DNA of 64,000 nucleotides from Bolinopsis microptera (GCF_026151205.1 NC_087084.1:12735453-12799452); one strand, 5' to 3'. Counted from the first letter of the stretch, positions 1 through 12,359 are shown. The notes: generated from the letters alone by a model not told the origin. Numbers and translations: made by a program.

Positions 1-24
1 TATATATATAGTAGTGTTGAAAGT
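1..24 (-). other. SL-exon relic, inverted, truncated by window edge
   Basis: Read on the minus strand from position 24, the first 20 bases match the 5' part of the SL exon in the 47.6-64 kb array (ACTTTCAACACTACTATATA). Bases upstream of that point do not match the array, so the match starts where I place the SL RNA 5' end. The rest of the copy would lie outside the window. Confidence 0.6.
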
Positions 25-49
25 TTTATATATATAAGTATAATTAATA

Positions 50-110
50 ATATAACAAATAATTGATATTTTCAACACTAGACAATAGTTAATATAACAA
101 ACAATTTGAG
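50..110 (+). other. Tandem SL-exon relics outside the 5S array
   Basis: Bases 50-65 match the 3' part of the SL exon (TATAACAAATAATT then GA). They are followed at 68-80 by its first 13 bases with one mismatch and at 93-110 by its last 18 bases with one mismatch, ending TTTGAG. Homology stops exactly where the array has its GT donor. A short unrelated insert (81-92) splits the second relic. The pattern is expected when a trans-spliced mRNA is reverse-transcribed and inserted, then trans-spliced again. It is not a functional SL gene, since the intron part with its Sm-like site and hairpins is absent. Confidence 0.6.
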
Positions 111-1776
111 AATATGAGTAATGACACGACGTAGAAATTTCGATACGTGATTTATCTATTCATCTCAGTTAGAACATTTTCATCACTGAGTCTATTCAGA
201 AAAAATCAGAAATTTTCTCGGAAGAATCATCAAATGAGACTCAATAAAACTACACGACTTAATCAGGTTTATCGATAACTGTACTACTTTACGAGATATA
301 TTCAAATTTGGTATGAAAGTCGGTGGTTTTTCGAAAAAAACACCATATTTTCGGAGTACCAAATTTTGGTCACCGTCATTATTTTTTCCCAAATTATTTT
401 TCACGTATTTTCCTTAACTATGACTTTATCGATTTACTAGATCAATATAGTAAGTTATAATTATTATTCATCAAACAAATGAACACTAGTATTCTATCAT
501 GAATTGCTTTAAAAATGATTTTGGACACGTTCCATTAAAAGTAAGCAAGCTCTGTCAACAAGACAGCACAAATAAAAACAGTGTGTTAACTGAGCTACAC
601 TAACCAGACTGGTGCTCTTCTTTTTTCGATCCCACGTCCCTAGGAAGTCCCCCCAAGGTGACTCCAACGACCTCCGAGTAGGGATCACAATGTGACCTCT
701 GTCGTTGGATATTACCTTTGTAGCTCCTCTCCTTGATACTGGACGCTGTGGGAGGATTTCTTGTTTGCATGTCAGTTTCACGTTAGGTTTACATATGGAA
801 GATCTTACTTTTCATAAATTACGAAACGCTGTCACCTCAAAATTCATATTGCACAAATATCAGTGATTTAACAAATATCAGTGATTTAACAAATATCAGT
901 TATTTAACGGTCATTTAAAATTTAGAAAATCATGTCCTACCTCTCTAAAGTTGTCAGATATTTGGTAATTTTGCAGTCTATTACTGCTGTATGCATCTTC
1001 GTACTGGAATAGTGTTAGGTATTACATACAAATAAAGAGGGCTGGTATTTTGGTAAAAAGATTACATTTTTATTTGACAAAATTTTTCTCCATCGAGCAA
1101 GTTTGATTATTGTCCTAATCGCACTGCAAGGGAGTGATATTGTTGTTATTTACATCTGCAAAACACCACACCAGAAAGGAAAAAGGGCGATTAGTGAAAA
1201 TAACAGTTCTTACTAACAAAACTGCATTTCTATCATAAATAACACAAAGCTGCTTATCACACAACACTTACAATTAATTAATTGGTAAATTAAACAACAC
1301 TTACAGACCAAAACATTACCTGATTAGCACTGAAATGAAACGCCATCCCTAACAATTTCCCTAAGATAATATGATTAATTAATGTTATTTACTTAATTTC
1401 TTAATCAAAATCAGAAAATAAATTTTGTATTATACAATTGGTAACTATTTTGATCAGTTTATAATCATTACATAATATAATTAAATAAAATATATTTACT
1501 TTACTTTAGGTAAATGTGGTAGAGTTTTAGCTAAGGACTGCTTGAATCTATTAACTCATGTTTGAAAGTAAGTCAAAGTAGGTCAAGTTAGGTCAAGAAT
1601 CCGAATTATCTCTATTGGGATAATTTAGAAGAGATTGTTGTAGCCAGAATTTTGAGATAGATATAAAATTTTTTGAGATAAATATAAAATTATATTGTTA
1701 TTGTAATTCATCTAAATAATATCCAACTAAATTTTGGCGCTAGATGATAACATCAGACACTATACTATTATAAATA
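111..1776. other. Intergenic, no gene recognised
   Basis: AT-rich sequence without a convincing coding exon on either strand. The 90-codon open frame at 509-781 (-) has no recognisable domain. An 18-bp unit (AAATATCAGTGATTTAAC) is repeated about three times at 857-909. Confidence 0.5.
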
Positions 1777-1778
1777 TA

Positions 1779-2545
1779 CAGGGTGGGCCAAAAGTTAGTG
1801 GGCATACGTTGGCCTTAATAGCTCAGTCACTGATTGCCCAATTGAAATAATTCTTTCTGGTATGACTTACTACCACCACTGGTTCGAGGAATTTGTCAAA
1901 TCGAAAAATATTCGAGATCATTTTTTTCAAATGAAGGTTTATTTTTGGATTCATTTGATGGTTTGGATAGTCGGATCGAGCTAAATTTTATTGAATTGTG
2001 TTTGGCCATTCGAATTACGTTTGTCCTTAAAAAATTAGAACTGTAGCTTCTCAGATGACCGAGATATGAAGCATAACGAGTTTATTCATTACATGTGATC
2101 AGGTGATTGGTTTACTTAATCACGTGATTAGGTGAACCCGTTAACCACCCCGTTAAACATTATGGGAATTGTTAAGGGTGCCCAATTAAGGTGTCGTGTC
2201 ACGGTGTCACAAAATCACCCAGTCAATTTTGTTAACGAGATACAGAAAATGCTTGATAACTTCGTCATTTCTAATCTGTTTTGCCTCATGTTTTCAGATT
2301 ATATGCAAAATTTAATACTCTACCGTCTCTGAAAAAATTAGGCGGTCAGCATGTTCAGAGAAAACAATATAGGTGTTTTAATATTGAATGGGCGTGGTCT
2401 AAAATATTCGAATTTTCAAATTTTGACGACGGAATCCTCGAACCAGTAAGTACAGTATGCCATTTGCAAAGCAACAGCTCTCAAATATAAAACATGGTGG
2501 AGCTATTAAGGCCAACGTATGCCCACTGACTTTTGGCCCACCCTG
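1779..2545. mobile_element. Non-autonomous mariner-type MITE, 767 bp
   Basis: Terminal inverted repeats of about 46 bp with one mismatch start CAGGGTGGGCCAAAAGT (1779-1826 and 2500-2545). The element is flanked by TA on both sides (1777-1778 and 2546-2547), the target duplication of the Tc1/mariner superfamily. No transposase frame is present inside; the two short open frames at 2132-2490 look fortuitous. The superfamily call rests on the TA duplication and the CAGGGTG-type ends. Confidence 0.85.
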
Positions 2546-2547
2546 TA

Positions 2548-3720
2548 CTTTAATGGAGTGCTAGCAGCTAGCTGGTATATAATGGACGAGCTGGTAAAGT
2601 CGACCTGACCACACTGTCACTCTCATTGGCACAGTTGGTGAAAGGACCCATGCGCAGTTAAGCTTTTATAAGCCCTGGTTGACTGCTCAGAGTGGCGACG
2701 GGTTCATCATTATTGATCAAAGTATATTCAAAAATCTGATAATATTGCTACACTCAAGTTAAATGGTCTCAGGCCGAGACCAACATTGAAAACATTGTTA
2801 TCGAAAGCTGCAAGCTTATTATTGTGTGATTCCACTTTGACCCATTATTATGCAGTCACCTTCAGGCAGTGTCGATGGTCATGTGAAAATCTTTATTGAC
2901 ACGCTATGCCCTAACCATATAAGTATTAAGTAAATCGAAGCATTGCCTGATGTCAATCTGAGTGCTACATTAGTGAGACGTGCATGCACACGCGTATTTG
3001 TGTCGAACTGACCAATAGTATATGAGTTATTTAGTTACATAAATTAAACTTCCGCGTTATGTAAAAATATCATTTTATCTTTAGTTGATGTGAACGGTAC
3101 ACCCGTGTGTAACCTACTTAAATGGTTTTTGTGTTTGTGAGGTGGAGCGAGTGTAGAGTGTAATGATTGGCTGAACCTGTTTCTTTCACATGGTGTTCAT
3201 ATGTTGAGATCGACAGGTGTAAAGTGTAAAATCCTATAAATGGTGAGCCTTTCAGACTACATAGATATTATAGTGGCACAACAACTTAAAGTGCACGAAA
3301 ACACTTCAGGTCACTAGAAAACCTGAAAAATCAATCCACAATTACGAACATATGTAGTTTCATTATGCATAAATTATAATGACTTGCAAAATGCAGCGAT
3401 TTCATTGAACGAGAGCAACTGTATCATGAGGTTAATTGCTTTTGGCAACGTTTGACCACGATCACAGATCACAAATGGCTACAAATGACGGCGTTTGATC
3501 GAAAACCTGGTTTCAGCCCCCCCCCCCCCCCTGTGTGGACAAAAAGAGCTTTAAAATGAGACAATAACACTGAAAGAATTCTCGTATAGGGTATTCAAGT
3601 GAAAGTATAGTATTTTGTATTTGCTTCAGCGCTCAATTTTAATACTACAGTGTGAATTGGCGAAAAAATCCGCGGCGCGCCTAAAATTTTAGTTTCATTT
3701 TAAAATAATTTTTGGTCATA
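2548..3720. other. Intergenic, no gene recognised
   Basis: No exon, RNA gene or structured repeat could be supported. A C-tract occurs near 3519-3532. Confidence 0.4.
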
Positions 3721-3724
3721 ATTG

Positions 3725-4960
3725 TATTATAAAAGATACTAGAAAGCCCGTGATCACAGGGAGGAAGCCAATAGTATTCTTTGGTAGTCAGTTTTTAACG
3801 GGTGATACTCGTAAAATATCTGTTCCATATACATATACAGGACCGTCGACGAGTCCAACTTGGCGCGCGTCCTGGTAGGTTGTAAACCTACAAGTCAGTT
3901 TTTATAGCATCAACAAATATCCGTCACAACCGAAGATACAGCCGATTAAAAGGTAGCTTGCACTGAACACAATGTAATTACCACAAAACCGATCAAAATT
4001 TCGCTCGCAAATCTTTGCACATGCGCTTTTGAATACCGTTACCATGGTTACTATGCAAATTCCTATTTCTCGTGTAATTTTCACGTGGGCGGTCGTACAT
4101 ACAGAAATATATAATATCTTTTATATATAACTAGAAAGCCCGTGGTCACAGGGAGGAACCTAATAGTATTCTTTGGAAGTCAGTTTTAATCGTGTCAAAA
4201 AGTATTCATCCACCGAAGATAAAGCCCATTGAAATGTAGCTCGCACTGAACACAACGTAAGTACCACAAAACCGATCAAAATGACGTTAAAACAATCATT
4301 GCATGTGCCCGTGGGAGTAACAACCCCAGTTACCATGGTTATTATGCAACTACCTATTTCTTATCTATTTGCACGTGGGCTGTCGTACAAACAAACAAAG
4401 GAAAACAAATTTTTAAAAAAATAATAATAATAATTCTCTGAATTATAAGTAAGACAAGAAAACCCGTGGTCACAGGGAGGAATTATATATAAATTATTCA
4501 AACAATATACACATAATATAGCAATGACCCTATATAAAATCAACCCTTTAAGAATTCAAAAAATTCCCTTAACAATCAAAAAATTTTTTACCCTTGGCCT
4601 TGTGGCTCCAAGTTAAGATCTAGACTGTTTATATCAACAATGTTTTTTCTCGCACCTCTGTCTCCACGGAGAGAAATCACTGTTGGAGGAATTACCTAAT
4701 AGTATTCTTTGGAAGTCAGTTTTTATAGCATCAAAAAGTATTTATCACAACCGAAGATACAGCCAATTAAAATATATCTCGCACTAAACACAGCGTAATA
4801 TCAACAAAACCGATTAAAATGACGTTAAAACAATCATTGCACGTGCATGTGCGCGTTTCAACCCTCGTTACTAAGCATGGTTACTAAGCAGCTACCTATT
4901 TCTTATCTATTTGCACGTGGGCGGTCGTACAGTGTACAGACAAAAGGAATTCTCTGAATT
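3725..4960. repeat. Degenerate ~300-500 bp direct repeats
   Basis: Three to four units share the blocks CCCGTGGTCACAGGGAGGAA, AATAGTATTCTTTGG and GCACGTGGGCGGTCGTAC, at about 3745-4100, 4138-4395, 4460-4500 (partial) and 4675-4935. The middle block resembles a mobile-element body, but no TIR pair or coding capacity could be defined. Open frames at 3902-4084 and 4361-4543 (-) fall inside the repeats and are not supported as genes. Confidence 0.6.
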
Positions 4961-5039
4961 AAAGTAGAGATAATACAATTATGACAAAAAATTAATAAAA
5001 TTTACATGGCACGAAAGTACCAAAAATGAATCCAAGAAA

Positions 5040-7700
5040 ACCTTACCACTTACTGGTGGGCTTGCTATGCAGAGCTCAAGAAAATTGTTCATTGTTAATG
5101 GACAAACCCAGCACGCGCTACTTCACTTCGTAGCACTTGCCTCGGGTAAATATTTCAAAAATGGAGAAGAAAGTGCAGACGCGCGCTACTTCGAAAAAAA
5201 ATTGAGAAAAGTAACATCCTTGATTATCAATCCTTCCAGATCGTTGTTTTGCAACCATCTCGATGCGAAGCCAGAAGCAAGAATGCTATAGTTTGCGCGC
5301 GGCGCGTTGAAGCGGCGAAGTCCTCCAAGTAACATCCGTCAATCTTAGACAATTTGAATATAGTCGATCTGCTTGAATTTCAAAAATTGTTACATGTTCA
5401 TGTTATCTGGAGCCCAGTCTTTAGCAAGTTTTACACAATTACAAGTCTTACAAGTTTTATTTTGACGTATCAGAGCTACTTTGGACGGATGTTACTCCAT
5501 ACTCGTCTAAATTTATTCGAAGTAGCGCGGGCTGCTTTCTTCTCGAGGTATCGAGCGCCAGGCTAGTACATATTTAATAATGGACAAAGCTACTTCAGTC
5601 AGTGAGTTATGTCCAATAGTCTAATCAAAGGTTAAGACTGGATCTGGAGTGTGGAGGAGTCATTTTAGGGCATACGAAATAATTTTCACCAGTATTATAT
5701 CAAGAGCTGAACACAGGAGGAGCTAAGTGCAAAGAAACTGCTGCTAACTGCTGCTCACTGCATGCTGCTCACTGCTGCTCACTGCTGCTCACTGCTGCTA
5801 TTGTCCAATTTAAGGTTAAGAATTAACGGGTGTAGGTGATACTCGTAAAATATTTGTTTCAAATACTATACCATGAGACCGTCGACGAGTCCAACTCGGC
5901 GCGCGTCTTGGTACTAGGTTATACTTATAAACCTACAAGTTAAGACTAAATCTGGAAGATTCTTACCTGGTTGCTGGGGACCTCAGGCTATCATGTTCAT
6001 AAACATAGAAATTAGGCGGAATGACTTGTCATACGTTGAATGACCCGCCGCGCGCACGAGTGCGCGGCTCCCCCTGTATCGCGTAGAAACTCTACAGTGA
6101 AACGACCGTGTCACGACGTGATACAAGGAATGACGACGTGATACAAGGAATGACAGGCTGAGCGCGGCCCAGTAAGAAGATTCATTCTAGGGTCTACGAA
6201 ATAATTTTCATCAGTGTTTGGTCGAGCTGAACCATGAACATCCTGCACCCTTTATGCTTTAAACATCCTCGATTTGCTTGAATCTCTAAAATGGCGAACT
6301 GGAGGCCAGTCTTACAGGTTTTTTTCCGACGTATCATATCAAAGCTACTTTAGCTAGTGAGTTATTGGTTATGTCAAATTGAAGGTTAAGACTGGATCAT
6401 ATCTGGGGGAGTCATTAAATTTTACTTTTAGGGCCTACAAAATAATTTCCACCGGTATTTTGTCGAGCTGAACATCTGCACTCTTTGATAGTTTGAACTT
6501 GACCATTGTTAATGATCTGGCCCGGCGCACGCTACTTCGTAGCTCGTGCCATCGTGCCATCGGGCCATTTCGAGAAGAAAGCGGCGCGCTACTTCGAAGA
6601 AATTTAGACGAGTAACATCCGTCAAGTTTGAACATCCTCGATTTGCTTGAATCTCTAAAATGGCGAACTGGAGACCAGACTTTGGTCGAGCTGAACATCC
6701 TGCACCCTTTATGCTTTAAACATCCTCGATTTGCTTGTATCTCTCAAATGGCGAACTGGAGGCTTACCTGAGGACCCCAGGCTATTATGTTCATCACAAT
6801 GCTGGCAAGCATTAACATACACGAATAAAGATTTGGCGGAATGACAGGCTGAGCGCGGCCCAGTAAACTGGAGGCCAGTCTTACAGGTTTTATTTCGACG
6901 TATCATATCAAAGCTACTTTAGCTAGTGAGTTATTGGTTATGTCAAAGTGAAGGTTAAGACTGGATCATATCTGGGGGAGTCATTGAATTTTACTTTTAG
7001 GGCCTAAAAAATGATTTCCACCGGTATTTTGTCGAGCTGAACATTTGCACTCTTTGATAGTTTGAACTTGACCATTGTTAATGATCTGGCCCGGCGCACG
7101 CTACTTTGTAGCTCGTGCCATCGTTGATCGTGCCATCGGGCCATTTCGAGAAGAAAGCGGCGCGCGCTACTTCGAAGAAATTTAGACGAGTAACATCCGT
7201 CAAGTTTGAACATCCTCGATTTGCTTGAATCTCTAAAATGGCGCACTAGAGGCCAGTCTTACAAGTTTTATTCCGACGTATCATATCAGAGCTACTTCAG
7301 CTAGTGAGTTTTGTCAAATTTAAAGTTAGGACTTGATCTGAATTGAAGGAAAAAGGAGTCATTTTAGGGCCTACGAAATAATTTCCACCAGTATTTTGTC
7401 GAACTGAACATCCTGCGGCTGCACCCTTTGAACATCATCGATTTGCTTGAATCTCAGAAATTGCGAGCTGGTAGCCAGTCTAACAGGTTTTATTCCGATG
7501 TATCATATCAGAGTTATTTAGCTAGTGAGTTATGTCAAATTGAAAGTTAAGACTGGATCTGGAGGAGTCATTTTAGGGTATAAAATAATTTCCACCGGTA
7601 TTTTGTCGAGCTGAACATCCTGCATGCACTTAGTTTGAACATCATCGATTTGCTTGAATCTCAAAAATTGCGTGCTGGACTGCTCGTAAAACAGAAAACC
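5040..7700. repeat. Cluster of ~230-330 bp degenerate tandem repeats
   Basis: About seven units share the ordered blocks TTAGGGCCTACGAAATAATT, TTTTGTCGAGCTGAACATCC, CATCCTCGATTTGCTTGAAT, GCCAGTCTTACAGGTTTTAT and AAGGTTAAGACTGGATC. Units near 6430-6700 and 7005-7250 also carry a GC-rich sub-block (GGCGCGCTACTTCGAAGAAA). The open frames here (for example 6435-6698 and 7004-7246, minus strand) resemble each other because they are translations of the repeat, not because they are genes. CTGCTCACTG microsatellite lies at about 5737-5800. Confidence 0.7.
5835..5941 (+). repeat. Dispersed ~100-bp GC-core repeat
   Basis: The block runs GTGATACTCGTAAAATATTTG, an A/T linker, ACCGTCGACGAGTCCAACT, GGCGCGCGTCTTGGTA and AAACCTACAAGT. 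Related copies are at 3800-3898 (+), 39715-39830 (+, diverged), 41505-41615 (-) and 45245-45290 (+, partial). It may be one end of a transposable element family, but no partner end was identified. Confidence 0.6.
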
Positions 7701-8827
7701 GATCAAACTGTGCATGTGGCAGGCTGGTCATTCTCCGTGCGTGATCGCGTGATGATACATAATTGATAATTAGCGCAAAATTTCTCTAACTCTAGCTAGC
7801 AGTAGCTCTACTATACGTAAAGGAGGCTATATATTAAGAGATACCACAAAACTAGCCAACCGTCACATTTGATAATTTGGCAACAATGGCCGGTGGGATA
7901 ATTAGTCTAATCTTGACTTTCACTTAGATAAGCCGCAAATTCTGATTGTCTCAAATTCGATTCGAACCGATTTTGAACGATTGATCATACCCTTAACCAT
8001 TTATAAATCGAAGACGCTATGTTAATGTATATGAGATTTTTAAAATATTAAATTATTTGTCCAGATCCAGCTGTTCAAGCAACATAATTGAAAATGTGCC
8101 ACATTATTTGGATGTGTTGGCAACAAATCTTATCTCAGTACAGATCATCCTGGATATATTGTAGACACAAACAAATTAAACAAGTACAACAAGTTATACG
8201 TTAATTGAAACCAGTGGAACCTGAAACGGGACGAAAAGATACGGGTAATGTAATAATACTAATAGGCTTATCGTGAAATCCTTCCGGAAGAAATTTTATG
8301 AAAACGAGATTAATACAGTGATCAGCTTGGTAAAACTACATGCAGCAAAGAATCTTCAGATCTTGAGTAAAACTGACGGCCGATAAGGTTGATCTCATTA
8401 GCAGTTTCACAGATTACTGACCTATGATGTGGGTCGGACGTCGGTTGTTCTCAAATGGTGCGATCTGCCAAGTAGGTCTTCAGTCTCATTTTAAATTCAT
8501 AATTCGATCAGTAGTCAACATCATAAACTGGAAAAAACCAGTTTATTCCATACCATTATCGGCTAAGCTGAAAAATTTTTTAGGAGCATTCTCAACCAAC
8601 TCGTCCATACACGTAGTATAGCTGTAAGGTAACTGAGCTTGCTGAGTTTACTTTAAGAGAAACATTTTTCTTTTCCATTTGTATGCCACATTTTCTAGCA
8701 GTTGTTGGGTATATCCTCATCTAAATTACACCCCAAGTGCGTCCCATAAAACCATTCAAATAGCCTGTAGGGCCCAATTAAATATATTACTGATTTCACG
8801 TGTCTTGCTAACCATAATTTATTTTAG
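7701..8827. other. Intergenic region upstream of the MFS gene
   Basis: No coding exon or RNA gene could be supported. The open frames at 8424-8621 and 8679-8867 show no domain. The end of the latter overlaps the candidate 5' exon of the MFS gene in a different frame. Confidence 0.4.
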
Positions 8828-8863
8828 ACATCCTTTCATCAAGTTGCGAGATGAACCTATCAC
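8828..8863 (+). CDS. Candidate 5' exon of the MFS gene
   Basis: A short exon can be drawn between TTATTTTAG (acceptor) and CAC|GTGAGT (donor). It contains an ATG at 8850 giving MNLS, and it joins in frame to the acceptor at 8987, yielding MNLSQEEMYSKEKR. The alternative is that this exon is not used and translation starts at the ATG at 8996. Confidence 0.4.
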
Positions 8864-8995
8864 GTGAGTACAATACAAATATTTCCTACAAACCACAAAC
8901 GCTTTCTCGTTCTGCTTTTCTTGCATTTTTGATTGTATTTGTACCATGTCTATGTAAAAATTGTAAGCTAAGGAGATTTGTTTTCAGAAGAGGAG

Positions 8996-10970
8996 ATGTA
9001 TTCCAAAGAAAAACGTGGTAGTTCGATCAGGAAAGTAATTCTTGTCGTAGTGATGGTTCTCTTCGGTATGACCTACAGCATTTGCAATTCAATACGGTAC
9101 GGCTTTCTTGCTGACGCCTTTGAACGACGTCATCTCCCAGGAAAAGTGTTTGGTCTACTTGAAAGCAGCATATTCTTAGGTTTCGTGCTCATGTACCTTT
9201 CTAAAGGTACAGAATTTATTATGAAAAGAAAACGACATAGGTTTATTTTTGCAGCAATATTAATTGCATTCACGGCAATTTCCTTATCAACTGGATTTGT
9301 TTATCTTATAGACAACAACTTACTCATGCTGGTCCTCTCGTTCATTTTGAGAATCCTACAGGGAGCAGCTACCTTCGCTTCTAATCTTCTTCCAGTAGAC
9401 TTCATTCATGTTCATTTTCCTGACCAATTCGATTTTATGAACAGTGTCGCACTGATGGGATGCTTTTGTGGACACGGAATCTCTGAGAGTATTGGCTGCT
9501 TATTATATGACAGATTTGGATACGTTGTTCCTTTCATATTCTCAGCTTCCCTGACCTTTTTGGCCGCTATTCTTCTCCTCCTCACATTCCCTGACACAGA
9601 AACCTACCTCTCCTCACAAGATACTGATAAGTCTGGTAACGCAGTCCTCGAACTCTTCTGAAAAAGCTAACCCTCCATTAACAAAGGCTCTGATCTTTCC
9701 TTTGATGGTGACCATGTTGATCAATGCCAACCATGGAGTGTTACAGGTAAACCTTTTATAGTGTTAACATTAAACAGCTATGCCAATATCATATTCCATC
9801 ATGAGAACCAAGATTTTAAGAATCAGGACCAGGATAACAAATCTATTTCTAACAATTTAGCGATACTTACAATTACTTGTAATTGCACATTCTGCAGGTT
9901 TCCGTTACACCCTTTCTTCACGAGAACTTTGGTGTGTCTATATCGTATGCAGGGCGGTGTCTAATGTTTCTTGCAGTAGGAATGGCATCAGGTGGTTTAC
10001 TTACGGGAGTGCTTCTTCAATCTAAGAAACTCAGCCATTACACGGTAATGGCTATCGGAACAGGTTGTCTCTTTGTGGGATTGAACCTAACGTTTCCACC
10101 GACCTTCATACCATCGCTCTACAAAGTAGCTCCAACAACTGCATTTCCTGGTGTTTTCCTAGCTGGATTAGGAGATCCTTTAGTCACTATAACTACCCTC
10201 ACAGCACTCTATGACTTGCAGGTAGGAGAACATGGTTACTGAAATCTATATACAAGTGTAATATTTGCTCCTGTAGCTCTCACACTATTGACTATAAGTA
10301 TGACAGATCTTGATATGAGATTGTAAATATAATCATGTTTATACATTATATTCCTAATTGTGAGCAGTGCTCTGAAATATATATAATGGATATATATTAA
10401 ACTGAACTGTTCTCTCTGTCGCAGGAATTGAGAATGGGGCCGCTAACACCAGAGGTAGTGACAAAAATAACTAGTATCTGGCTGATGGGTTATTGTGCTT
10501 TCTATTTCGGCGGACCTTTCATTGCTGGATTTCTCACAGACTATCTGTCATTCTCGGGTATGACCATTCAACATTAAAAAGGACAAGGTCGACTTACGAA
10601 GATCTTTTAATATTTAAGATTTTTTGTAAATTTGTAAACCGTCAAAAATAATAATTATTGTTACTAATTTGCATGAAAACATGCCAGCACCCTCCGTACA
10701 CTAGTGAATTACACTATCCTGTAAATTTCCATCTACAATCTACATTCTACATGACTACGATATAATCTACCACCTACCCTCCTGCTACTAGTCTAGTGCA
10801 CTATAAATAACACTTACATAATGTTATTTTCAGATTCCTCCCTGATTCTGTCGAGTTTGTGTGTGCTGTCTTTAATGATATGTATCGTCATGAGGACAAT
10901 GACTGCCCGAATGAGAATAAGAAAAAACAGCGAGAAGAGACCTTTGTTGCAGGACAATTTAACGGACTAA
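8996..10970 (+). CDS. MFS transporter, SLC18B1-like, spliced
   Basis: A 12-TM major facilitator transporter of about 440 residues, expected in a membrane; the substrate cannot be read from sequence. Exons: 8988-9635, 9667-9746, 9898-10221, 10425-10557, 10834-10970. The introns at 9747, 10222 and 10558 have GT..AG ends and keep the frame. The first exon holds TM1-6, including the RILQGAATFASNLLPVDF and SIGCLLYDRFGYVVPF stretches typical of SLC18B/vesicular-amine-type MFS proteins. The later exons hold TM7-12 (GRCLMFLAVGMASGGLLTGV; GLGDPLVTITTLTALYD). The C-terminus ends RPLLQDNLTD then TAA. The frame shifts between 9635 and 9667: removing a 31-nt GT..AG segment restores it, or a base is wrong. 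ATG 8996 lies 9 nt after TTTGTTTTCAG, which could be a cis- or trans-splice acceptor. Family assignment is from the translated pattern; a different SLC17/18-related clade is possible. Confidence 0.75.
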
Positions 10971-11510
10971 TATTGAAACTATCTATTTTATCAGACAGTT
11001 AGGTAATGATACTGTCAGCTCGTGTAAAATATTATACAATTTTATGGATAGTCAGCTCGTGTAAAACATTATACAATTTTATGGCGCGGCTCACCGTTTC
11101 AAAATTGATTTGGGAAAAACCAATATTTAATCAATTTCGATGTTTGTGTAGAATTAGAATTTCATGGGTCAGAAGTCAGACCCGCCACTGTTTTATAATT
11201 GAATTGTCAATAAGTGCAAACATATTCGAAGAATTAATATTTTCAACTTCAAGACTTTTCCTCCGAAAAGTTTTGTCATTTACAAAAATACTAACGGTAC
11301 TGTCGAAATGGACCTCCTATTAATGCGCTCCAAACTCAATTATTCTAGTGTAAGATTCAAAGTTAAAAAATGTTTCATCGCTAAGGATTCAATCAGAATG
11401 GCTCTTTACAATTTGATTCATGTTTATTGTCTCCACTTCCAGTTGATTTAAATGATATTCATATCGATATTGATATATGTAAAATCCGGATCGGAATATT
11501 GTTTATGAGT
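10971..11510. other. Intergenic between MFS gene and fold-back element
   Basis: A near-duplicate of about 40 bp (GTCAGCTCGTGTAAAA...ATTATACAATTTTATGG) occurs at 11015-11082. The 105-codon open frame at 11006-11323 has no recognisable domain and is probably chance. Confidence 0.4.
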
Positions 11511-11525
11511 CGCATGGTTGCAATC

Positions 11526-12113
11526 TATTCTTGTATAAATTTGTATTGATCCCGTTTGATGCGACAAGAAAAAATGCTCTTATCAGGAAAGGAATTTCTC
11601 AACGTTTCGATGTTACAACATCGTATTCATGATCTAAAAATATTTATATCAAGATCATGAATATATTTAGTGTGTTGCATTCAACACACTAACCTCAATC
11701 AAGCCATATTTGGCTCCCACGTTCCACACTTCTCATTGGTCAAAGACCATTCCCGCCATTTTTCACCACGCTATAAACACATACCTACACACGTCAAAAA
11801 TCTTTTACCTGTTCACCGCGGCTGTAGCATTCCATGCTCATGTAATCACTAATCATGTGTCGTATATTTAGTCTTGTAGTAGTTTTGTATCGCATTTTTG
11901 GATAAAGTTGATTGAATTTAAAGTAAATAATCGTATACTAATTTAACCTCCGATCTATGTTTTACGTTCTAAATTTTGATATAAATATTTTTATATCATG
12001 AATACGAATGTTGTAACATCGAAACATCGAAAGGTTGAGAAATTCCTTTCCTGATAAGAGCATTTTTCCTTGTCGCATCAAACGGGATCATACAAATTTA
12101 TACAAGAAGATAT
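11526..12113. mobile_element. Fold-back / long-TIR non-autonomous element
   Basis: Arms of about 125 bp at 11526-11655 and 11988-12113 are inverted copies of each other with a few mismatches and a small indel. They share TTCTTGTATAAATTTGTAT, TGATCCCGTTTGATGCGACA and TGCTCTTATCAGGAAAGG. The internal ~330 bp is non-coding. I could not define a target duplication, so the superfamily is unknown. Confidence 0.75.
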
Positions 12114-12359
12114 TGATATAATTATACTAGGTCATCGAAAATCAGTCTACGCCATCGCCATTTTAAACTTAACTGTGTTACGTTTTTGCTCCTAAGAAAC
12201 GATGTTCAATTCGAAATTCGAAAGAAAACAAAATAATATAATTCACAATTATACAGCAATTATGCTTATTGCGAAAATAAAACATAATTTAACAATAAAT
12301 GTAAGGACGAAAACCCCTAGGTTACAAATTGAATAAAATATCGGCAATTCAGTAGTGTG

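Noticed and set aside
540-780. tRNA-derived SINE suggested by GTGTTAACTGAGCTACACTAA and CGATCCCAC
   Set aside because: The box A-like and box B-like sequences are on opposite strands or in the wrong order.
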